Source: Eutreptiella sp. 'Long Island Sound 2002' (lineage: Eukaryota; Euglenozoa; Euglenophyceae; Eutreptiales; Eutreptiaceae). Taken from it: 64,000 nucleotides of DNA. A model generated the notes under the pieces. That model had not been told where the DNA came from. It saw only the letters and a list, made by a program, of their open reading frames with translations, and made no database searches. The stretch lies in contig OZ038378.1 in assembly GCA_964036045.1 (NCBI GenBank), positions 39,619,228-39,683,227 on the forward strand, in the 5' to 3' direction. This document shows, piece by piece, positions 41,985 through 54,452 of the stretch (positions are counted from its first letter, which is position 1; every line of letters begins with the position of its first letter). Both the position numbers and the translations under genes were made by a program.

Positions 41985-43424
41985 TCAGCGCCCTGGGCTC
42001 TCCCCTGATGCAGTTTGAGCGCTTGTGTGGTCGACGGATCGTCCCTCACTTGCTTGCTCTCTTCCATCTTTCGGTGACCTGCCATCAGAGTGGCCATATA
42101 CCCCCCCCTGCTGAATCCAGAGGAGGATGGCCCCTCTCTTCAACTTCTATTCGTCACTCCCCCCCTGCTGAATCCTTGGGAAACCAGATAGGGCGACTGA
42201 ACTTCACATTTTCTGAGCTCTTGGGGCCTTGAAGCCCATACGACGTTGCGCAACGGATGCCGCTGTCATCGGCATTGCAATTTTTTGGTGTGTGGTCTGG
42301 TTCCATGGCACTTGCGGAATCCAGACCAGTGGACGTGTGTCAGCCGACTATATATGGCCTGAACTCAGGCGTTTTCTTGTCCACCCTCCTGCATATGCCT
42401 TATCCTAACCGGGGCGTGGTTTGGCGCTCTGTTCGGAGTGTGTTTACACGCCTATTACCCCGCTCATTGCTTGTTTTTCTGCCCCCCAGGATATGTGCAT
42501 TTGTGTGTCGGCCCATCACCGATAGATGGACTGTTTTTCCCCCCCGGGGGGATGCGAATCGACTACGAAGGCGCCCTGAGTCGCCGTGTACATGCTTTTA
42601 CATAAGGTCCAGCCTGGACCAGTACCTAAGTACAGATCCTTCTGTTTGAGTGCCCGTGATAGCGTTTGCCCTATTCGCTGTGATGTGGAGATCCTGATGG
42701 CGCCAGGCGGGAAGCCCAGTTTCCTGACTACACTCCCAGCGGTCCGCCACTGTCAGTCCCAGTGTGAGCCTGCCGACTCGCAGACGCACTTGCAGTCGGA
42801 TGGGGAAGGTTTGCCTGGGAAACTGGTGGTTTGAGGAGTCGACGCCTCCGCCCACACTGCATGAGGACTCCCTCATGTATGGCATTCGTGGTAATAGGGC
42901 GAGGGAAAAAACGGCCTTGACGCCCGATCCCTTAAGGAGGAGCTCGTTCGGCTGTACCACTCTGGACTCGCGTCGTGGATATGGACATGGTGCGCCCGAG
43001 GAAGGACCCGTGGGGACTCTCCCCCAGCCGGCGGGCCTTGGGAAGCTTGGGGTAGCCTGATGGATCTTTGTGGTCGCTTTCGACCTGTGGGACCACCTCG
43101 GTTGTCGTGTGATGCCTATGTTGGCCGTGTATGCCACTGCCACTGTGGTAGTGACCGTAGCAGCCGGCACCCCGTGCGCCTGGTATGGGTTAACGGGTCC
43201 TTTGGATGCCGAACAATCGCCGCCAGGACCCGGGACTTGATACTTGATACTATACTTGCAGTTACTAACAGCTACAGCACCGTACCTGTCTTACTGTGGG
43301 ATTTGGGCAGCCTAACCTGCTAATCAGCCTGAGGTGAGGATGTAACACCCCCCCCTTCAGGAGATGGTCCTGGGTACCCGCTGCCATGCTTGGGTGTTAT
43401 CGAGCCCCCCCCAGGGTTTGCTCT
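41985..43424 (+). other. Chromovirus 3' untranslated spacer
   Basis: About 1.4 kb between the pol stop and the polypurine tract. Open frames on both strands (the longest 42598-43170, minus) have no recognisable domain and atypical composition, so I do not call a gene. C-runs and the repeated phrase CCCCCCCTGCTGAATCC (about 42101 and 42160) are visible. Confidence 0.55.
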
Positions 43425-43435
43425 AAGGAGGGGGG
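43425..43435 (+). promoter_or_regulatory. Polypurine tract of the chromovirus
   Basis: AAGGAGGGGGG lies directly against 3' LTR start TGACCCGG. It is the expected RNase H-resistant primer for plus-strand synthesis. Confidence 0.9.
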
Positions 43436-46284
43436 TGACCCGGATGTTAAGGCATTCAAAGAGGCAGATTATGAAGCGGTACCCAGAACCTATGGCCCAT
43501 GGCCCGGAGGCCTGTGAGCCGTCACACCCGTGCGGAAGCCGTCGACACCGGCTGTCAGCGGGATATCCCTTTTCTCTAACCCGCGGAATCGGGAATCCGA
43601 TTTCTAACCAATAAATCGATGTAGAATGACCATAATTTCATTGTCTTAGGCGATTTTCGGTCGGAAATCGGTGAAATACCCGATTTCTACCGCGATTTCT
43701 AATTGTCGTGAAATCGCCGCCTGATGTCGCCTGTTCGCGCGCCTTCGTCGCTTCTCCGTGGCGAGTTTTGTGATTGACTTTTCTCGAGTACCTGTGAGGT
43801 TCTAAGAGAACTTAAGGGCTGAATCTAGAGGGTATTTAATGTACTTTCATCTGGTGTGTTCACCAGAATTTTTCGCCGTTGCGTTTTCGAGGCAATCAGC
43901 ACGCAAGGCTTTCCGTCGATCGCTCGAACTCATGGTTCTCAAGCACCATGAGTTCGGACGGAACCCTACACTCCCCCCCTATGCCTTTCATCCATGCCCC
44001 TTTCACGTGGGCATATTACTTTGTATAGGGAAGCGGGCAATGGCGGTGTTTTAGGCAGCCTATGGGTTTCGCAAACCCAAGTCGTTTGCGTGCGCAAACG
44101 CTAACTTTGTGGCCTTGTGAGCATGAACGTTAATAACCGAACACAATGCTCACAAGACCACAAGCCCGAGGCCATTTTCGTTTTTCGAGCCAACTCAACG
44201 ATGGCTCCACGCAATTCAATGCGGACCAAAATTCTATTTTCGAAAGAGGGCAAGTTTTGGTCGAAAATTAGGCCAAATGGCCAAACTCCCGAGGTTCATA
44301 CTCGAAGCCTATGAGGACTTGAGCCTCGAACCAAGGCAATATGTAAAGTAGAGACCACGAAGGACATCGTGGATGGCTTGGTTGATTTTTACAACCTTGT
44401 CTTCTATTTTATATAATTTCGCCTTGTGAGCAGGCGTGCCATACTGCCTCTTTGCACACGCGCTCATATGCAAGCACTAATGACGCGAGTGGGCGGAGAC
44501 AATCTAACCATAGTGTGCATATTTGAAAGCACCTACTATGGGCCTACTCCAAACGTGTTTACTCATATTTTTGCTCCTCAAGGTCCCAAGGATATGTTCA
44601 TGCCAATAACGCGGATATATGCACTTATTCCCATAAATAGTGTGCTTCAAGGATTGAGGTGTTAAAAATGCTTTCATTGTGCTTTGAACCTCAACCCTTG
44701 TTGCAAGGGGGAAACAAAGCTTCGGTTTGCATCCATGCAAAAGCCCGAGGCTCCTTTCTCTCGTGATACGGAGATACGATATTTGGAGGGACCACTTTTG
44801 GGTGAATTTTGGCCGTTTTGCCCAAAATGGCCACAAACTCCTTCTCCCCCTGATTTCACCCCCGAGGTTGCGTGCGCCACTTGACCAAGGGTAAGGGCAA
44901 CTCGGAGAGGGCACACAAACCCGCATCGAATGGGGTGTTTCCCCATGTGGCCTCTCCTCCCAATGGGAGAGTTGTGAGTCACCCAATTTGGGGTATGTTG
45001 CCATTCTGCCCCATTTGTGTGTCACTTTCCCTCCAATGGGAAAAATAGCTAGAGGCGATCATGAGGGTTGGCAAGTGGCATATATTGGGACCTAAGTCCC
45101 ATGTGTTTATAGCATATTGGTTGGAAGAATTCTCACCGTGGCCATGGAGATATGGAATCATGAGTGCGGGCCATTTTGGCCAAATTTCGCTGTTTTTGCC
45201 ATTGTATGCTATATTGGAATTACCATATCTCCATGGGGCACGGGATCTAGCCAGAAGGAAGTGGCGAATATTGTAGCATATGACTAAGGGTTGAATGCCA
45301 TTGAGTTTCGTATTTGCTCCTCTGGCTCATCCGGAGTTATTCAACTTTTGATGCGATCCACGATCCCCCCTTTGCACCGCATGTTGCTTTCTGCCCCGTC
45401 CGTGTGGTCATCCCCTCGGTGAACAGTAAGCAGTCAGCGTGACAGCAAGCGATAACCCAGGGCATGGGACCAAAGGGGATATCAAGAGTTGTGAATCAAG
45501 GCTTGGCGCATCAATATCGCCCAGATTTCCTACCCTGGACGGTCGCCCGAGACTGCCAATTTTGCCATTTTCACAATTATGACCCCACTTGACGAACCCG
45601 TGGTGCCCTGATGTCGGGACCTCAGAGGGAACCAGGTTGGGTGAGGGCTCCAGGAAGTTGGTATGCGAAGGGCATAGGGTCAGTTGCCTCGTCCCTACCT
45701 CTGGCGGGTCCAGATGAGGGGTCAATTTTGGAGTTTTCGGAGCAATCATCAGTTTGGGCTGAAACGGCCCATTTTCAGCTACCAACTCCTAGGGGATAAT
45801 GGCGGGGCCATATCTCTGTTTCAGGGAGGAGTTAGGACCTGCTGTTGAGGGAGCATAGGGAGCCCCGTCGGTTGACTTCGAAGCACCTTGGTTCCCAGGA
45901 TCTCGCCTGTGGCTGGGCGGGACACCTCCCCTACTGGCAGGGTTTCAGGGTCCGGACTGAGCAGGGCGTGGGTTGTGTTTGAGCCCCCACCCCCACCAGC
46001 CACTGAGAGGGTCGGAACTGGGATTGAGATACGAGTTGGGACTGAGTATCTATTGTCCTGTAGTGCCCTTACCCCATTCCAGTCTTCACCCCATGTGTAC
46101 ATATCCTGATGTGTTGCTGTACATACTTTTGTTCCCTTGTTTCAGAGTGGCAAGGATCCTGAACCGCTTTGTCACATGACATGAGCGCATTGATGCCCCT
46201 GTGAGCGTAGTGCTTTGCCTGCCTGCTCACTTGCGCGTGTCCACCGCAGCGTCCCGTGGCCAGGCCCCCCACGGGAACGCGTCA
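43436..46284 (+). repeat. 3' LTR of the chromovirus
   Basis: Matches 29381-32215 from TGACCCGG to CGCGTCA. Differences include about 21 extra bases near 45552-45575 and scattered substitutions. The 14-bp inverted repeat is at 45142-45155 and 45223-45236. Confidence 0.92.
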
Positions 46285-48440
46285 ATTATACCAACTCAAC
46301 ATTATTCTACATGTACTTAGGCGCCCAGTACATGGCAATGCCCAGGGTTTGGAAAATCCCAAAAGCGTATAACCATTTGGGCATATAGAGTTGTAACCCA
46401 ATGGCTAGAATATGAGGGTGATAGTAGCAAACCCTCATCAACATTATGTCGCCCTAGGGGGCTTGAACGCGCGAATCCCTTGTTCTTGGACTTCGGGGAT
46501 TAAAGCGGGTTTTGAGATCTTCTTCACGGGAAAAATCGGCGACTTATGTCAAAACTTAGAGAAAAAAAATGCGGAACACTCGAAGGGTGTTGCGCCGTTA
46601 AGTCCTCAAAAAATCACTTTATAAATTTGGCTTATCAGAGCGCGGCACAGGCGACGCCGTTATTTGCGACTGCGATGACGGGCGCCTGTGGTAACATAAT
46701 AGACCATGATCGAGTTCTGATATAACTCGCTTACAAAGTACAATTGTTGGAATTCCTGACTGCCTGATGCCACTCACGGCAATTAACGACGACGTCGGGA
46801 ATCGAATCGTCTTGCAGTCATTCTGCAACAACTGCAGACAATGAGAAAACTTGGTATCTCAGCGGAAGAAGGGAGATACTTCAGGGACGTCATCATGGTG
46901 CCCATGGGGCGCCAAGAAGGTGCCCCTCACAGGCTGGTCAATCTCAAAACACTGCCCCCCGTAGACACAAGTAGGACTTTTGTCTGGAAAGACCATTTGG
47001 CAATGACCTAGCAGAAATGCACAATAGGGAGGGGAGGGAAGGTGTTCAAATTACCAGACCAGCTGTGAATTACCTAAACACTCCCACCAGCAGCCCCAAA
47101 TATCCCCGCAAGGTGTACTTGGGCGGAACAAACCTCTGAAGATAGGGAATTCACCCTCACCAGCCCACAAATGTGCTCTCCACACAAACAGGACAAACAT
47201 GGCACGATCGCAGGTGACGCCCGCGTATGGCACCCAGCAAAGCACACTGCAGTGACGACAGTAGACAAAACAGAAACTACACCATATCACCTGGGGGTAC
47301 ACCCCGAAAATAGGCCGGTACCCCGGAAACAAAAATCACTGGCTGGCATTCAGCCCAGAGGGTGCAGCAGCTTGGTTATCGCCCCCCTGTAGGAGGACCC
47401 TCTGGCACTCGAGGTTCCCAGGGCATGCTCACACAGGACCACAAATCTGTGGCATCACATACGTTCCCCTAGCCTGGGCAGCTTCCTTACTTGCACTAAT
47501 CGGCCAGTGCCGTTTTCCTGGTCCCTTTGAACCCGTATTTCCTGGCCAGAAACAAGGTTCACTCCCACGGACAATGTGGGTTAGATCTGTATAGTTCTCC
47601 TGAACTCAGTTGAGTTCAGGATGCGAGCTCCTGTAACCGCACCCACGCAACTCGGATTCGAAACTCAGCAAACAACAGCGCTCGCTGTAATAACACTCTG
47701 TAATGTACCATCCGCCTGTATCACTGCATAAAACACCAATCACATCCACTGCAGGCTGCGACGGTCACTCTTGAGGAGGGCAAACAGTCAATGCTGGCTC
47801 AACGGTGTGTCAACGGGGTGACACGCGAAGAAAAGCGGAGAGACAAGCGAGGAAGGTTGGAGAGTAACTAAACAACATAGCAAAGAGATACATGCATGGA
47901 TCCACGTCTGGTTGCAAAGCCCTGACAGAGGTGCACGCCAGCACTCTCCCCATGTCGAGGCACGTCGGAGCGTCATAGGCTGTTGTGGCTACAACAGGCT
48001 GTGCTAGGGGCACAGAATCGGGGTGGCCTGTGCTCACGACGCCTGTCTACTAGGCTGATCAGGAACTAAGTTATTGTAAGACGGCGAGTCGCAGACCGCC
48101 TCTCAGCCGTTCGACGGTGTGTGTCTCTGCGTGCACTCCTGGACTCGGCAACTGTACTGCCCTATAGAATGTCCAGGAGGATGTGAGTCGACGTAGAAAC
48201 AGGGACAGAGTTTCGATGCCACGTCCTTACCGTCCTCACAGATGCACGCTCTTCCAAGGGCAAATACCGTCTGCACCTTGGCGTCATTGCAGCTGCTGGT
48301 TTCTGTCGCATCTGCTGCACGACGACTATCTTGGCCAGACTTGTCTCCTAGGCAACAAGCAAACTGTGGTTCCGGCCGGTTGCGACGGCTCACCCACATA
48401 ACATACAAACCAAAATGATGATGATAACTGACCCGAAAGG
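46285..48440. other. About 2.1 kb with no gene recognised
   Basis: Short open frames only, none with a domain. The motif CCAGACCAGCTGTGAATTAC (47049 onward) is shared with 27322. It sits behind a purine-rich tract (47024-47042) and a TGTTCAAATT that looks like an LTR start, but no matching LTR partner was found. Part of this may be the 3' LTR of the minus-strand element that follows. Confidence 0.45.
47024..47042 (+). promoter_or_regulatory. Purine tract resembling an LTR-element PPT
   Basis: TAGGGAGGGGAGGGAAGG is followed by TGTTCAAATTACC. The shape resembles the PPT and LTR start of the element ending at 17472. Support is positional only. Confidence 0.3.
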
Positions 48441-48849
48441 CTGTACAAAAGGGTGCTTCCCACTCCCGAATCCTGGGAGGACCCACCTGCAACAGTTGGT
48501 GAAAAAAAAGAAAACAGCATTGAGGTTCAGATCAGTCAGTCAGCAAGCAGGGGAAAAACAGCCTCAGCAGAGGTAGGCACAATCCTGGGTCTGGTGAACT
48601 CACCATTACATCAGGATCGTGTCCGGGTACAGCAACAGGAACGGCGATTCACCACCATTTGCAGCCAGAACTGGTTCACCATTCCCTTGGGAGGGTCCTC
48701 CATTCCACAGATTCCGGAGGGTATCAACAAAAGACCCCCCCTGAGGTTCAGGCTGAGGCTCAGGCTCATGCTCAGGCTCAGGCGGCTGAGAGCAAAGAAG
48801 GTTAACCCCCAGTTGCCATCATCCACTTGGACCCTTTGCACATTAAAGT

Positions 48850-49183
48850 TACTGAGCTCCACTCGGAGTCCATGCTGCACATTATATTTCATCCACGTGC
48901 TGTTGATGTTGTGGAGCAAACTGGCGGCGGGGTGCCATTCCAGGCGGGCATGATCTAGGAATTTCACATACCACCACGGCTTGGCACCAGAAAAAGGTTG
49001 GCGGGCACGTTTTTCGCGTCCATTGGCCCCTTTCCCACGCCATTCATGCTTGTCCACCCGCTCCACCACGTACGAATCGTCGTGAATCTCACAAAGCTCT
49101 GCATTGTAATGCAGTGGGGGCTGACGTTCTTCATGGAGCTTCACAAAGGGCTTCAGCCGTTCGACCGATAGGTGCTGCTCCAC
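48850..49183 (-). pseudogene. Chromodomain-like Pol C-terminus
   Basis: The minus strand encodes VEQHLSVERLKPF, the usual end of the integrase C-terminal region. It continues with DDSYVVERVDKHEWRG and WWYVKFLDHARLEWHPAASLL, spaced like a chromodomain (YxVE, WxVK(W/F), WxPxxxL). The match is degenerate and the segment is in a separate frame from the integrase core. Coding becomes low-complexity toward 48611. Confidence 0.6.
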
Positions 49184-49567
49184 CCCATTGTGGTTAACCC
49201 GGTAAACAGGGTCAGAGATCTTGTCAATGATCTCAGCGGGTCCCTGCCATATTCTACCGAGCTTTTCTCGTTCCTCTTCTCGGTTCTGGACTCATACCCG
49301 GTCACCGGCAACGAAAACAGAGGGAGGGTGTTCCTTTAGGAACTTGTCCAACTGTTTTCTGTGTATTTCCTCCAGTTTTTCTCGTACCAATCCCCTTTCC
49401 GCAGCGACCCTCTTAAAAAACTGGGTGGCGTCCTCGCAGCCCTCACTGTCAACCAACGGGGGTATGTCGCCCACCCCTATGGGGTCGCGCCCAAACACCA
49501 GCCGTTGTGGCGAGTAGGGGGCCACTGCCCCAGGGAGGTCATTGAGACCCCACAGGGCCAGTGGCAA
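49184..49567 (-). pseudogene. Integrase C-terminal region, broken
   Basis: Encodes SPQRLVFGRDPIGVGD, a helical segment with REKLEEIHRKQLDKFL, and VFVAGDRV. The reading then meets TGA where Trp is expected (GDRV-stop-V). Beyond the stop the frame continues with NREEEREKLGRIWQGPAEII, so a single nonsense change breaks it. Confidence 0.7.
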
Positions 49568-49570
49568 GGC

Positions 49571-49801
49571 CTACAGCCACGTCTCCTTCTTCCTGATGAG
49601 GTACTGCCGCAGAGTATTAATGGTACTCTGCACAGCCCTGTCAGCGCTGCCATTGGGCTTAGGTCTATATATAATAGACTCGGCCTGTTCAATGCCGGCA
49701 AGATTGCACAGCGCATTGAAGAAGGTGCTGCTGATGATCGACTGAGTGTCAGCTACAATTTCTTTTGGTAAGCCCAAGAAAAATGTACAGCAATGCAGCA
49801 A
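49571..49801 (-). pseudogene. Integrase core, C-terminal half
   Basis: Contains LPKEIVADTQSIISSTFF (second catalytic Asp region) and YRPKPNGSADRAVQST, where the catalytic Glu position after NG reads Asp. The frame differs from the preceding RT-integrase ORF, showing a frameshift near 49790-49800. The altered catalytic residue adds to the evidence of decay. Confidence 0.72.
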
Positions 49802-51774
49802 GAGCTCAGCAGCCTTATGGCTGGCGACCCCTCCTTACAGCAGGGTAAGGCGATCACATATCCTGTCAACCGACAAATTATGACCATGGCACAGTTGGCA
49901 AATATTCCAGTCTTGGTTGACTGGTTACGGACCTCAGGTAAATCCACGAAGTCTATGGCCACTGAGCTGAAAGGAAAGGAGGGTATGGGAATCGGTTTGC
50001 AGGAGTGAGGATGTGGGCCTCGTCTAGCGAGTGCTTGTGCGCAACCCACACAGTCCGACAATGCCTTGGTCACTGTTTCCCACAGCCGGGCATGGGGCAT
50101 GTCAGCGTGAAAACGCCGTACAAACAGCTCGAGGGTCTCTGCCTGACCCCCAGGAGCACATGCATGTTCCGCTCGGATGACTGGAGACACAATGGACTGC
50201 GGGACACAAATTTTACCATCCAGACGAATGTGGGGATGACTCCACTGTGGTCCCTTGGCCCACAGGTATCCATCCATGGAAACCTGATTTACCAGACCCC
50301 TATCCAGGAGCCGTTTGTACGTTCTGTCCGCCCTGTAGTGGGGCATGCAGTCCTCGTACAGTATTTTGGTCTCAGGCGGCACTTTGACCTCAGTGAGGTT
50401 CCAAAAGAGGCTAGCGGCAACCCAGGTAGGATCTCCTTCACTGTAGCATCGTTGGGACGCATCATCTGTCTCATGCAACACAGTGCAGATGGCCTCATCA
50501 GAGTCCACACTGGATTCCGCTTCAGACGAGGAGTCCGCCTCAAGGCTCACACTCACCTGACTGAAGCAAGGCGGAAAGGGGCAACAGGGTTCACAGTGGT
50601 CAGACATGCTCTGGACAGCATTCACCGCGGGGTCGTCCGGGAGCGAACTGCTGTCATAATGTACACTGAAATGCAACCTGTTGACCTGCAACAGCAAATA
50701 ATCGCGCGCCTGCTGTTCCTGCATGTCCTGTGGTGAGAGACGTCCCTTAGGGGCTCTCATCTCCAAAACATTTTGGGGATACTGGTTTGCGGCCATGAGC
50801 TGTTGCTCTTTTTCGCGCTCAGAGGCCTCCCACTGGGTTACCCCTTCCAGATCGGTGTTCGAACCCTGAAGGTTCGTGTCCTCCGCCAGTCCGGCTGGGT
50901 AAGCCCAGCGGGACATCCCATCGCCGGCATCGTTTTTCACTCCCCGTTTGTAGACAACTACAATGTTATACCGGGAGACGAATTCGTGCCACCGGCCGCG
51001 ACGTCCGAATGGACCGACCATGGTACAAAGCTCTTCTTTGTACCATGACTCCAGGGACTTATGGTCAGTGAAAACAGGGACCTGGCGCCCTGATATCCAG
51101 CATATGAACTCCAGTGGACAAGACACCAGGGCGTAAGTCTCCTTTTCCCTCACTGACCATGCTCTCTGGCCCACATACCCGAGGACATTCCCATCAGCGT
51201 CGTATTTGAAGCTGCCCTGGAGTTTTTGACTTAAAAAAGCACAGGGACGCCAGTTTCCCTGGTCGTCCTTCTGTTCGGGGACAGCGCCAATGCCATGGTT
51301 CGACGCATCCGTATGGATTGCAAACTCGCCTTGGTCACTGGGTATATATAGCCTGGAAACCTCACATAAGGATGCTTTGATCTTCTCGAAATTCTCACGC
51401 ATCAGATCAGTCCAACTGATGGTTTGCTTATGCGCTGGGACTTTACTGGTGCGTTTATCAGGATTGTACTTATACTTTCCGGCAAGTGAATCCATGAGCG
51501 GCGCCAGCAGTGACGCGCAGTTCGGGATATGAATCGAATACCAATTGCAGATGCCAAGAAAACTCTTCATCTGCTTTGGCGTCCGAATCATATCCTTGGA
51601 CCACTCCCGCACCGCGGCAACCTTCTCAGGTGCCGGAGAGCGTTGGCCTTCATGCAAGATGTGGCCAACGTACTTCACCTGAGTGTAGAAAAGCAAACAT
51701 TTTTCCTTTTTAACTTGCAAGTGGAACTCCTTTAATACCTCGAGCAATTCACGCGCGAGTTTATAATGTTCCAT
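49790..51774 (-). pseudogene. pol: RT thumb, RNase H and integrase N-terminus
   Basis: The longest surviving piece of this Pol. It starts at the RT end (LQVKKEKCLLFYTQVKYVGH, FLGICNWYSIHI) and runs into RNase H with IHTDASNHGIGAV, REKETYALV, VFTDHKSLESW and GDGMSRWAYPAG. After a variable acidic linker come integrase motifs: a degenerate zinc region with EHACAPGG and CVGCAQA, then VAIDFVDLP with the first catalytic Asp. It ends by frameshift inside the integrase core. Confidence 0.83.
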
Positions 51775-52214
51775 TGTGGCTTGCGAATCGAGGAGTTTCC
51801 CTTCGCCACTTCAAGTGGGTCGCGTACCTACTGGAATGTCATCTATATAGGCTATGATATGGTGTTTAAGGCGGCGAACACACCAGCAGACCAGGCGCTG
51901 AAACGCCTGTGGCCCAACCTTAACCCCCATGGGCAGGACCTTCCACTCAAATGTCCCTGCGGGGCCGCAAAAGGCGGTTAAGTGCCTGCACTACTCCAAC
52001 TAGGGCATCTGGTGGAAGCCATCTTCCTGATCCATAAGGGTCCAGAGATGGTTTCCAGCCTGCCCTTGGAGAAGGTCTTCGATCACCAGTAGTGGGAACT
52101 CATGTCCCTCAAGACACGAGTTCAGGTACCTGTAATTGATGACCAATCTCCATTTGTGGGTTCCTGGTTTCGGAACCAGGAGCCGTCTCGCGACCCAGGC
52201 ACTGTGGGATCGGT
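51775..52214 (-). pseudogene. RT palm, frameshifted
   Basis: No single frame is open, but translated pieces of the minus strand include CLEGHEFPL, DGFHQMPLVGV and HHIIAYIDDIPVG with the catalytic pair at 51835-51849. These are standard Ty3/gypsy RT motifs. Several small indels and stops separate them. Confidence 0.75.
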
Positions 52215-53222
52215 CTATCCATACATTATCAAGGAATCATTGATTTTTCTGTTCATCTCCTCTTCCTTGGTTCCCACAGCCCGTATGGGGTTGCATGCTC
52301 GGGGTTGAGAGCCAGGCTTCAACTCCAATTTGCAGAAACTCACGTCCTTTGGACCTCGCTTCAGGGCATTGGCCTCGATTTTCGCGTATTCGTTCCCCGT
52401 ATGGTCGAATACAGAATCTGCGAACTCCTCGTGGATGCGGTTGCAAAGCTCGGTGGCCAACTCACCGAGGAGCGCACCATGAGCTTCAATCACTGACCTA
52501 TCACTACGTTCTCTGTCCTGAAACAAAGCGGTAGGGGGCGCCAAGAAGGATCCCATGAGGGGTATAGGCTCTCTGAGTACGGGATCCACCTTGGTGCGCC
52601 ACTCAGAAACCTTTTCGCATGACCGCTCGTGCTTATCAAGCGACAGGCCATGCTTGGTCACCTCGGCGAAGGAGCAAAGCATCCAAGCAGGTGGGTCAGT
52701 TTTTGCCTTAATGTCTGGTCCTGTGGATGTACCCTGGTCGGGAACCACATCCTGAACATCAGTGGAGGAGATTTGGGTTAGTTTTGCTGAGGCCTCCTGA
52801 AACTGGTACAGCGCCTTGGTCTCAGCTAGCTGCAGCTCACTGCTTTTATAGCAGGCATTCATCTCCTCAACTTGGAGCTGGACCAAGCGTTCCGGCATTA
52901 GTGAGCGACTGTCCTCGGCCATATCAGGGTCTGGCGTATCCACAGGGCCCTGTCTGAGGAGTGCCAACCTGTGGCACTTGAGCCTCCACCGTTTGCGGTC
53001 GGTACCCTTGGGCCTTTTCACAAATAGGTTAGAACTTTGCCGAGGAGATAGAATATCTTGCCCTTTGTGGGACGTCGGGGTCCCAATAACCTCGTGAAAC
53101 CCTCCCGCAGAGTCTAGATTATACCTGGGCCGGCGCTTCCAGTTGGTAGGATTCACGCCATCTTGTTGGTCACCAAAACAGTTGAAGGCTATGGCCCGAT
53201 ATTGAGTATCAGGCTCCTGCAT
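52215..53222 (-). pseudogene. Pol linker and RT N-terminus
   Basis: Encodes a long charged linker (RLVQLQVEEMNACYKSSEL) and then the start of RT, with FCKLELKPGSQPRACNPIRA and VGTKEEEMNRKINDSL, the spacing seen before the RT palm. It ends at a stop where homology continues in other frames. Confidence 0.68.
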
Positions 53223-54452
53223 ATGTTGTTCTCCATGGACATCCTGAAAAATTGGTTCATCCCGGGGAAGGTCCCATTAATTGACGGTAAATTCCCCTAA
53301 TGACCAGAACCAAGTTTCCTTGGTTCTGACCGGGACAATTATTACTCCGCTTGCGCCATCCCATCGGCATTTTCTGACAATGCGTGCAATCTTGGACTCC
53401 TTGGCGTGCAGAAACATGGTACGGTCAGTCCAGGGTACAAAAAACCCCATGTGGTGACCGTTTTGGTCACAGGTCAGCATTCCCATACGTTCTTTCTGCT
53501 ATCGCCTACTAGAGGTCGACGACGGGTTCGGTTTGGCAGCATGGTCTCCCTGAAACTTGGGTAAGGGGGTAGGCTCCAGCCCAAACTCTTCCCCGGCCCA
53601 ATCGCAGACCATTTCATACCACTCGGAAGTTAAGATACAAGATGCCCCGGTGCATCTCACATATCTGGATCCGCCCTGGCGGTTGCGAATCCTCAGGACC
53701 TTTCCCTTAGCGCGTCGGGCTGGTTTACTGGAAAGAATATGGGCTTGATTGCCCTGGACGTCCATATTTCCACCAACGTCAAAAACTGGTCAGCGAACGA
53801 GGGTGTCACCGAGTAGGTCCTTGGACTCATCCAGTGTATCCACCTCCACATCCGGGAGGTGCTCCTGAGGTACATGCCGCTGGCGCTTCAGTGGGTGTGG
53901 ACCCACATAGTCAACCGACATCTCCATACGGCCCTCAGAATCACACAAATAGCCGAAGCTTCCCATAAATCCCAGGGGTGGGTGGAAATGCAACGACCCT
54001 TCTTCGCTGCATCCATCGGAAGAGGGATCATCGCCATCTTCCGTCTTGGCGTGATGCTCCTGTGATGTTCCTCTGGATAGTCCAGCACTGCGCCTATGTC
54101 TATGTAGTAATCCCAAGCCTTTTCTTCCCCTCCACGGGTACTTGACTCTGGGGTCACCCTGATTGCGTCAGGCGTGGGATCCCTCTTCGGTTGTGGCCCA
54201 CTCTGGTCCGCATCATCCCTGTTTATATCCAGATCCTGACTCTGTAAATGGGGTGTATTTCACACCTTATGGACCTGAGAAATGGGGCTGGATTCAGTCA
54301 ACTGATACTGATCCTGGACCTGAGAAATGTGACCAGAATCAGCCAGCTGATCCTGATCCATCAGGTTCTGTACTTCAGGCTCCACACCTGAGTGTTGGTC
54401 CTCAGCATCCGCTAAGGGCTCATCTTGTATGTGCTCCTCGTGCGAGACGTCA
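53223..54452 (-). pseudogene. Broken protease-RT linker region
   Basis: Open pieces at 53499-53765 and 53790-54157 (minus), among others, lie between the protease and RT segments and are likely remnants of the linker. They include GGSRYVRCTGASCILTSEW and repeated Asp/Gln/Leu-rich words (LMDQDQLADSGHISQVQDQ near 54300). No domain is identified. Confidence 0.45.

Larger units (their letters stand above)
29381..46284 (+). mobile_element. 16.9-kb Ty3/gypsy chromovirus with complete LTRs
   Basis: Full structure is visible: 5' LTR 29381-32215, primer-binding region 32216-32226, gag 32646-37007, pol to 41984, a 1.4-kb 3' untranslated spacer, polypurine tract 43425-43435 and 3' LTR 43436-46284. Domain order protease, RT, RNase H, integrase, chromodomain defines a chromovirus. 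The two LTRs differ at roughly three percent of sampled positions plus small indels, so the insertion is not very recent, yet both long ORFs are intact. A clean target duplication is not visible: 5' flank ends TGATA and the 3' flank begins ATTATA. Confidence 0.93.

Noticed and set aside
42598-43170. 190-aa minus-strand open frame in the chromovirus 3' spacer, as a possible antisense or env-like gene
   Set aside because: No membrane segment, signal peptide or domain, and low-stop GC-rich sequence makes such frames common. No second copy to test.
29376-46290. Target-site duplication for the chromovirus
   Set aside because: Flanks TGATA and ATTATA do not match. TGATA/TTATA works with one mismatch only if the LTR is extended by one A, which is too weak to call.
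46440-46520. Possible tRNA-like structure around GGCTTGAACGCGCGAATCCC
   Set aside because: Contains T-arm-like bases but no matching acceptor, D-arm or anticodon arm could be drawn on either strand.
50855-50875. GTTCGAACCC resembling a tRNA T-loop
   Set aside because: Lies in the coding part of the decayed gypsy RNase H/linker region on the minus strand, with no cloverleaf.
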